A DNA stretch of 64,000 nt from Clostridiaceae bacterium (GTDB lineage Bacteria > Bacillota > Clostridia > Oscillospirales > Acutalibacteraceae). The notes under the pieces are model-generated. The model did not search any database. It saw nothing but the letters and a program-made list of their open reading frames with translations, and was not told where the DNA came from. Both the position numbers and the translations under genes were made by a program. This document shows positions 59,453 to 64,000 of this stretch, in pieces; within the stretch, counting starts at the first letter, position 1; each line of letters opens with the position of its first letter. The stretch lies in the NCBI GenBank assembly GCA_016285645.1, contig JAEERC010000035.1, positions 1 through 64,000 on the forward strand, in the 5' to 3' direction.

Positions 59453-60220
59453 TTATTCTGTTTTAATCGCGGGAAGAGAAGGAGCGCAGTCTTTATTGAA
59501 ATCGTCTGTGCTCGCTTCAACTGCGCAGGTTTCGCACCCCGCGTATTCGAGGGCATCAATAAATGATTTATAATCCACGCCGTCACCCGGAGCGGGATAG
59601 TGCCTGTTTACGGGTTCGGCTATATGGGCGTGCTTTATGCTGCCCTTGAGCGCTCTGACCGTTTGAGCGTCATCGCCCGCCGTCTCCATATGATAGAGAT
59701 CAACAAGGCATTTTATGCAGTCCGAATCAACGGCTGAAACAACAGCCGCGCCTTCAAAAGCGGAATTAATAATATTGCTGTCTCCCCTTCGAAGCGGCTC
59801 AAGAACAACGGTCAGACCGTATTTTGAAGCCAAAGGCGCAACCGTTTCTTTAAGAAAATATATAAGCTGTCTGTAAGCGTCCTCATAAGCCCAGCCGTCG
59901 GGAACATTTCTCGCGCCGCCTGAGCCGAAAACGATTTTTTCAAGTCCTATAGCCTTGCCGCGTTTCATACCCTTTTCAATGTATTCGGCGAGTGCTGAAT
60001 AATCAACATCGGGACCCGTTACTTTCAGATTACCGGGTATAAAACAGTTTACGGATAAGCATTTAATATTGTATTTTTCAAGTTCTTCCCTGAATCTTTC
60101 AAAATACTCATCATCTTTATCCGCAAGAAGGGAAAAGCAGGATTCAACAAAATCAAATCCCGAGCGGGCGGCGACGGATATTCTTTCAATACTGTCGCCC
60201 ACGCACATTCCGTAAAGCAT
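59453..60220 (-). CDS. TIM-barrel sugar (phosphate) isomerase/epimerase
   Basis: This 255-residue protein belongs to the AP-endonuclease-2-like TIM-barrel epimerases. The metal-site pattern is VVLEPLRRG (Glu), VDLYHM (Asp, His), HAHIAEPVNRHYPAPGDG and a terminal EAS. UlaE-type L-xylulose-5-phosphate 3-epimerase and ketose 3-epimerases share it; the exact substrate is unknown. The frame includes an upstream TTG, but GGAG is correctly spaced for ATG at 60220. Its position after araD suggests a pentose-phosphate step. Confidence 0.8.
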   Translation of the reverse strand: MLYGMCVGDSIERISVAARSGFDFVESCFSLLADKDDEYFERFREELEKYNIKCLSVNCFIPGNLKVTGPDVDYSALAEYIEKGMKRGKAIGLEKIVFGSGGARNVPDGWAYEDAYRQLIYFLKETVAPLASKYGLTVVLEPLRRGDSNIINSAFEGAAVVSAVDSDCIKCLVDLYHMETAGDDAQTVRALKGSIKHAHIAEPVNRHYPAPGDGVDYKSFIDALEYAGCETCAVEASTDDFNKDCAPSLPAIKTE

Positions 60221-60232
60221 AATCAATCTCCT

Positions 60233-60916
60233 TTACTGGCCGTAATAGGCGTTCGCGCCGTGCTTTCTGAAATAATGTTTGTTCTGAATGGCGTCGGAAG
60301 CGGGCTTTGCTGAGAGCCCTTCGCTGATATACGCCATTTTCGCCACTTCTTCGAGTACAGCGGAGTTTTCAGCCGCCTTGAAACAGTCCTTTCCCCATGT
60401 GAACGGTCCGTGTGAATGAACCAGCACGGCGGGAACGGCGTTCGGATCAATCGAATTTTTTTCAAAGCATTCGGCTATAACCCTGCCGGTGTTGAGTTCA
60501 TATTCGCCGTTTATCTCATCTTCGGTGAGGTCTCTTGTGCAGGGAATTGAACCGAAAGCAAAATCGGCGTGAGTGGTGCCGTAGGGCTTTATCTCCCTTG
60601 CCGCCTGCGCGAAACCGACAGCGAATGTTGAATGCGTATGCGCGACACCGCCTATATCGGAAAATCTGCGGTAAAGCTCAAGATGAGTAGGCGTGTCGGA
60701 CGAGGGTTTGAGCCCTTCAATCAGATTGCCGTTCATATCAACAACCGAGAGGTCAGACGCTTTCAGTTTATTGTAATCTACGCCTGAGGGTTTTATAACA
60801 AAAAGCCCTTTATCACGGTCGATTTCCGAAACATTTCCCCAGGTGAAAATCACAAGCCCGTATTCAACAAGTTTAAGATTCGCCTCAAGGACTTTTTCTT
60901 TCAATTCTTCAAGCAT
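60233..60916 (-). CDS. araD: L-ribulose-5-phosphate 4-epimerase
   Basis: This 227-residue class II aldolase-fold enzyme matches AraD: VEYGLVIFTWGNVSEIDR, IKPSGVDYNKLKASDL, SSDTPTHLELYRRF, VAHTHSTFAVGFAQA with the two zinc His residues, and VLVHSHGPFTWG with the third. It yields D-xylulose-5-phosphate. CTGGAGGG lies before the ATG, and only two bases separate it from araB. Confidence 0.95.
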   Translation of the reverse strand: MLEELKEKVLEANLKLVEYGLVIFTWGNVSEIDRDKGLFVIKPSGVDYNKLKASDLSVVDMNGNLIEGLKPSSDTPTHLELYRRFSDIGGVAHTHSTFAVGFAQAAREIKPYGTTHADFAFGSIPCTRDLTEDEINGEYELNTGRVIAECFEKNSIDPNAVPAVLVHSHGPFTWGKDCFKAAENSAVLEEVAKMAYISEGLSAKPASDAIQNKHYFRKHGANAYYGQ

Positions 60917-60918
60917 GT

Positions 60919-62577
60919 TTATCCCTCCAGGGCGATTTTCTTAAGGCGCTTCATAACATCGTTTTCGCCTCTGCCGAAATAATCGTGAAGGGTTTTGTAT
61001 TCGGCATAGATTTTGTCGTATATTCTTACATTTTCCTCAATCGGATAATAAACCGTGTCTTTGACTTTGCCCATAGCTTTCGCCGCCTCAAAAACATCGT
61101 CATATCCGCCGTTCGCAGCGCCCGCGGCAACAGCGCCGAAGATGGCGCTGCCAAGGGAACCGCACTGAGTAGTGCCCGCGATTTTAACGGGAACATTGAG
61201 AACATCGGAATATATCTGCATTGTCATCGGGTCCTTCTGAGAAATACCGCCCGCGGCGTAGAATGTTTTGACCTCAACGCCGTTTTCCTTGAATGTGTCA
61301 ACAATCATTCTTGTTCCGTACGCGGTTGACTCAATCAGTGCGCGGTATATTTCCTCGGGTTTAGTGCCAATTGTAAGACCGAGAATCATACCCGACAAAT
61401 CAACATCGCAGAGCACGGAACGGTTGCCGTTGAACCAGTCCAGCGCGAGCAGTCCGCTCTCGCCGGGCTTCTGCTTTGAGCATTTTTCGCGAAGGAGTTT
61501 ATGAATATTAACGCCCTTTTCCTCTGCTTCCTTAAATATGCTCTGAGGAAGGCAGTTTTCAATATACCACTGGAAAGAATCGCCTACGCAGCACTGACCC
61601 GCTTCAAAGCCGAAATAGCCGGGCATAACGCCGTCCTCAACAACACCGCACATGCCCGGAACCTGTTTTTCCTCGTTACCGAGAAGAATGTGGCAGGTTG
61701 AAGTGCCCATTATGGCAAGAAGTTCGCCCTCGCCCGTAATGCCCACGGCGGGCACGGCAACATGGGCGTCAACAGTCGCTATCGCTACGGCAGTGCCGGG
61801 TTTAAGCCCGGTGAGAGCCGCCATTTCTTCGGTGACCTCCCCCGCTTTTTCGCCGAGAGGAGTAACGGGACCGAGTTTTTCCTCTACAACATTCTCGAGT
61901 CTCGGGTCAAGCGCTTTGAAAAACGATTTCGGAGGATATCCGTTTTTCTTGTTCCAGAGCGCTTTATAGCCGGCGCAGCAGGCGTTTCTGGTCTCTTTGC
62001 CGCAAAGTTTCCATACCACCCAGTCGCCCGCCTCAATGAATTTATCGGCTTTTTCATAGATATCCGGCGCCTCGTCGAGAATCTGCCAGATTTTGGGAAT
62101 AAGCCATTCAGAGCTTATTTTTCCGCCGAAGGTGTCAAGCCAGTCAACATTCAGTTCACGGGCGATTTTATTGAGTTTGTTCGCGTGCTCCTGTGCCGCG
62201 TGATGCTTCCAGAGTTTAACATAGGCGTGGGGGTTTTCCTCATATTCAGGCAAAAAGCAGAGAGGAGTTGAATCCGCTTTTACGGGAAGCATTGTGCAGG
62301 CGGTGAAATCTATGCCAAGGCCGATGATGTCATCGGGGTTTACTCCGGATTCTTTTATAACGGCGGGAATGGTGTTCGCGAGAACATCAATATAATCCTG
62401 CGGGTGCTGCAGCGCCCAGTCTCTGCCTAATTTTTTGCCGCAGGGCAGCTCCTCATCCATAACGGCGTGAGGGTATTCAAAAACGGATGTCGCTATCTCT
62501 CTGCCGTCGGACACATCAACGAGCAGCGCCCTTCCCGAAAGAGTTCCGTAATCAAGACCAATCGCGTATTTTGCCAT
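60919..62577 (-). CDS. araB: Ribulokinase
   Basis: This 552-residue FGGY-family kinase has [36 protein letters not shown] (the AraB-type motif), [12 protein letters not shown], the [14 protein letters not shown] segment and [20 protein letters not shown]. These fit AraB rather than xylulokinase. The frame opens at 62667, but ATG at 62577 with AAAGGAG gives the correct N-terminus. The isomerase araA is not in the window. Confidence 0.94.
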   Translation of the reverse strand: MAKYAIGLDYGTLSGRALLVDVSDGREIATSVFEYPHAVMDEELPCGKKLGRDWALQHPQDYIDVLANTIPAVIKESGVNPDDIIGLGIDFTACTMLPVKADSTPLCFLPEYEENPHAYVKLWKHHAAQEHANKLNKIARELNVDWLDTFGGKISSEWLIPKIWQILDEAPDIYEKADKFIEAGDWVVWKLCGKETRNACCAGYKALWNKKNGYPPKSFFKALDPRLENVVEEKLGPVTPLGEKAGEVTEEMAALTGLKPGTAVAIATVDAHVAVPAVGITGEGELLAIMGTSTCHILLGNEEKQVPGMCGVVEDGVMPGYFGFEAGQCCVGDSFQWYIENCLPQSIFKEAEEKGVNIHKLLREKCSKQKPGESGLLALDWFNGNRSVLCDVDLSGMILGLTIGTKPEEIYRALIESTAYGTRMIVDTFKENGVEVKTFYAAGGISQKDPMTMQIYSDVLNVPVKIAGTTQCGSLGSAIFGAVAAGAANGGYDDVFEAAKAMGKVKDTVYYPIEENVRIYDKIYAEYKTLHDYFGRGENDVMKRLKKIALEG

Positions 62578-62590
62578 AATTCCTTCTCCT

Positions 62591-63178
62591 TTAATCAAAC
62601 AGTTTTGAAACAATCCCGGCGTAGAGTCCCACGGGATCGTTAAAGAAATTGTCTTTAATAATTTCAACCTGATTCTCGTCCGCCGCGTAAACGGTCAGTT
62701 TCATCAGCGTATCGTCGCCGTCGGTGATTGAAAATGTTACATTGTAACCGTTCCCCGATTTTTCAACAATACAGCCGTTTTCGTTCTTTCTTCTTTCAAG
62801 AGTCTGAATGGTAAGAGCGTCGTTGAGCGCCTTTTCACGCACGGATTTCGGTATGGTTCTCTGAAGCTCTTTGACTGCGGCTTTACCGAGTTCTGTTATG
62901 CGAAGGCAGTTGTCGGAGTCCGTTTCGATATTGCCGGTTTTGATAAGGTCGTCAAGCGCCTCGTTAATCTCAAAATAATTGGCAAGACCGTGAATCTGCA
63001 GAATACCGCAGACGCTGTCTTTCGGAAGCGGATGGGCGAGATTATTCACGAGATAAGCTATAAGCACTCTTATCTGCGCGGTCGAACGGAGACCGCCCGG
63101 CATAACTCCCGCCGAAAAAGCGTCAAAACCAAGCTCGTCGTTATTTAATATTTCATTTTTTCCGGTTTCGTCAGGCAT
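62591..63178 (-). CDS. DUF4364 family protein, winged-helix regulator-like
   Basis: This 195-residue protein matches DUF4364, common in Clostridia. The N-terminal half resembles a winged-helix domain ([60 protein letters not shown]), and the rest forms a beta-rich domain. A DNA-binding regulatory role is inferred from the fold. It lies 13 bases before araB and so may regulate the ara genes, or may simply be co-transcribed. Its start has a weak ribosome site, AAGGGG. Confidence 0.78.
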   Translation of the reverse strand: MPDETGKNEILNNDELGFDAFSAGVMPGGLRSTAQIRVLIAYLVNNLAHPLPKDSVCGILQIHGLANYFEINEALDDLIKTGNIETDSDNCLRITELGKAAVKELQRTIPKSVREKALNDALTIQTLERRKNENGCIVEKSGNGYNVTFSITDGDDTLMKLTVYAADENQVEIIKDNFFNDPVGLYAGIVSKLFD

Positions 63179-63180
63179 AG

Positions 63181-63684
63181 TCAGCGCCCCTTGTTCTGTA
63201 ATTCAAATTTCGCAGGTTTTATGGGTTTACCGAAATATGCGTGCTCGAGCATATCTTTTGTAACAAAACTCTCTCTGCTCGCGAGGCGTCCCCATATATT
63301 TGCCCAGCCCTCGCAGAAAAGCCAGTAATAAGAAATGTTCTTTTCCCTTCTCATTTTGGTAAATACGGGGAAGTTGCACCAGATTGAAGAGGGCAGACCG
63401 ATAACAATAAGATAGAGAGGCCCGAGCAGGATTGACTGAAAGCAGTGACCGTATTCGTGTATTCTCGTGTCGTGCTTCCACTCTTCGGATTTGTCGGGAT
63501 TCATAAAAATAAACATACCCATTGACACGCCGCCGAAGTTTTTGGCGCTTACATAGGTTACAACGGCGTTATGATATGTCTCGTGCTTATGGGTCGGCGC
63601 GAGAATCAGAAAGCCGATCAATCCCGCTATATTCTGGATAATTCCCCAGGAAAACTGAACAAATACGAACAAAAACTGCAGCAT
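63181..63684 (-). CDS. Small membrane protein with HExxH zincin-like motif
   Basis: This 167-residue protein has a hydrophobic N-terminus (about 1-30), the motif HEYGH at 76-80, a second hydrophobic segment (about 84-105), and FCEGWANIWGRLASRE. The HExxH motif plus a later Glu could bind zinc, as in membrane zincins, and the set resembles uncharacterised conserved small membrane proteins. No function is known. The frame opens at 63699, but AAGGTGA is correctly spaced for ATG at 63684. It is the first gene of the ara-containing operon. Confidence 0.65.
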   Translation of the reverse strand: MLQFLFVFVQFSWGIIQNIAGLIGFLILAPTHKHETYHNAVVTYVSAKNFGGVSMGMFIFMNPDKSEEWKHDTRIHEYGHCFQSILLGPLYLIVIGLPSSIWCNFPVFTKMRREKNISYYWLFCEGWANIWGRLASRESFVTKDMLEHAYFGKPIKPAKFELQNKGR

Positions 63685-63712
63685 AAAAATCACCTTCAAA
63701 TAGTTTTATCTA

Positions 63713-63741
63713 ATTATAGTTTATTTTGTTTTTATTGTAAA
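63713..63741 (-). promoter_or_regulatory. Promoter of the HExxH-DUF4364-ara operon
   Basis: On the minus strand TTTACA (63736-63741) and TATAAT (63713-63718) are 17 bases apart, about 29 bases before the ATG. Confidence 0.6.
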
Positions 63742-63769
63742 TAGAATATAATAATTTTATTACATTTTA

Positions 63770-63799
63770 TTGACACAATATATTGCGCTGTGTTATACT
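63770..63799 (+). promoter_or_regulatory. Promoter of ileS
   Basis: Perfect TTGACA (63770-63775) is followed after 17 or 18 bases by TTATAC/TATACT (63793-63799), the latter with extended TGT. The predicted leader is only about 50 bases, too short for a T-box. Confidence 0.75.
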
Positions 63800-63857
63800 T
63801 TTACGCGTTCAAATGTCTTTAAGGCAGTAATTTAATTGTAACCGGGAGGTTCAGTTT

Positions 63858-64000
63858 ATGTATAACAAAGTTTCACCCGATTTCGACTTTGTGGAGCACG
63901 AAAAATCCGTTCTTGATTTCTGGAAGAAGAACGACATATTTGAAAAGAGTATTGAAAACCGCAAGGACGGTCCCACATATACTTTTTATGACGGTCCGCC
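63858..64000 (+). CDS. ileS: Isoleucine--tRNA ligase, 5' end only
   Basis: The ATG at 63858 follows GGGAGGT and opens a frame that runs off the window. The visible 47 residues begin MYNKVSPDFDFVEHEKSVL, continue with WKKNDIFEKSIENRKDGP, and end with TFYDGPP, the segment just before the HIGH motif in IleS. This start and spacing are typical of Firmicutes IleS. The catalytic core and everything after are outside the window. Confidence 0.88.
   Translation, partial: MYNKVSPDFDFVEHEKSVLDFWKKNDIFEKSIENRKDGPTYTFYDGP

Noticed and set aside
63800..63857. T-box riboswitch before ileS
   Set aside because: The leader is only about 50 bases and lacks the T-box core and a terminator hairpin.

Overview
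The window looks like a chromosomal core segment of a low-to-moderate GC Gram-positive anaerobe of class Clostridia, most likely an Oscillospirales/Ruminococcaceae-type gut or rumen bacterium. The evidence is gene content rather than a database match: a bacterial V/A-type ATPase operon in the order F(H)-I-K-E-C-G-A-B-D, a hisZ-type histidine operon with short HisG, DUF4364 and a DUF6873-like protein, a Gram-positive ParE/ParC pair, strong GGAGG ribosome sites, and many polysaccharide-use genes. Coding density is very high. No gene-free stretch exceeds about 215 bases, and I see no rRNA, tRNA, CRISPR array, insertion sequence or prophage.

Layout: 1-168 holds a nested inverted-repeat element of unknown nature. 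A DUF2804 gene (minus) faces away from a three-gene plus operon (a Tet(M)-like GTPase fused to a NYN RNase domain, an EamA exporter, a ribulose-phosphate 3-epimerase). 5.5-14.1 kb is the complete nine-gene V-ATPase operon (minus); its proteolipid carries the Na+-site residues known from Enterococcus hirae NtpK. A lone alpha/beta-hydrolase follows (plus). 15.9-21.9 kb is a minus sugar operon (mannose-6-phosphate isomerase, OPA-like MFS transporter, GH3 glucosidase, L-rhamnose isomerase). It is divergent from an exonuclease/zinc-ribbon gene and rfbB. murC and a GH2 beta-galactosidase form an odd minus pair at 23.9-28.3 kb.

28.5-38.7 kb is a roughly 10-kb plus operon starting at a near-consensus promoter: thymidylate kinase, GNAT, DJ-1-like protein, 5-formyl-THF cyclo-ligase, MltG, U32 protein (tRNA hydroxylation type), a GT4-LicD fusion, a membrane acyltransferase and a TarI-like CDP-alditol synthase. 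The last three suggest glycopolymer decoration with an alditol phosphate. Next come parE-parC, secG, a class A PBP, ruvX, radA and a GME-fold protein, then a Xer-type recombinase convergent with a GDPD-family gene.

50.5-57.9 kb is a full hisZ-G-D-C-B-H-A-F-IE operon without histidinol-phosphate phosphatase. 58.0-63.7 kb is a minus L-arabinose/pentose operon (HExxH membrane protein, DUF4364 regulator-like protein, araB, araD, a TIM-barrel epimerase, a GPH symporter) without araA. The 5' end of ileS runs off the right edge.

Most operons start at sigma-A-like promoters with a 17-base spacer, often with an extended -10 TGn, and end in clear hairpins, several shared by convergent operons. TTG starts are frequent. 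Function calls rest on motifs and family recognition from the sequence alone; no database search was run.
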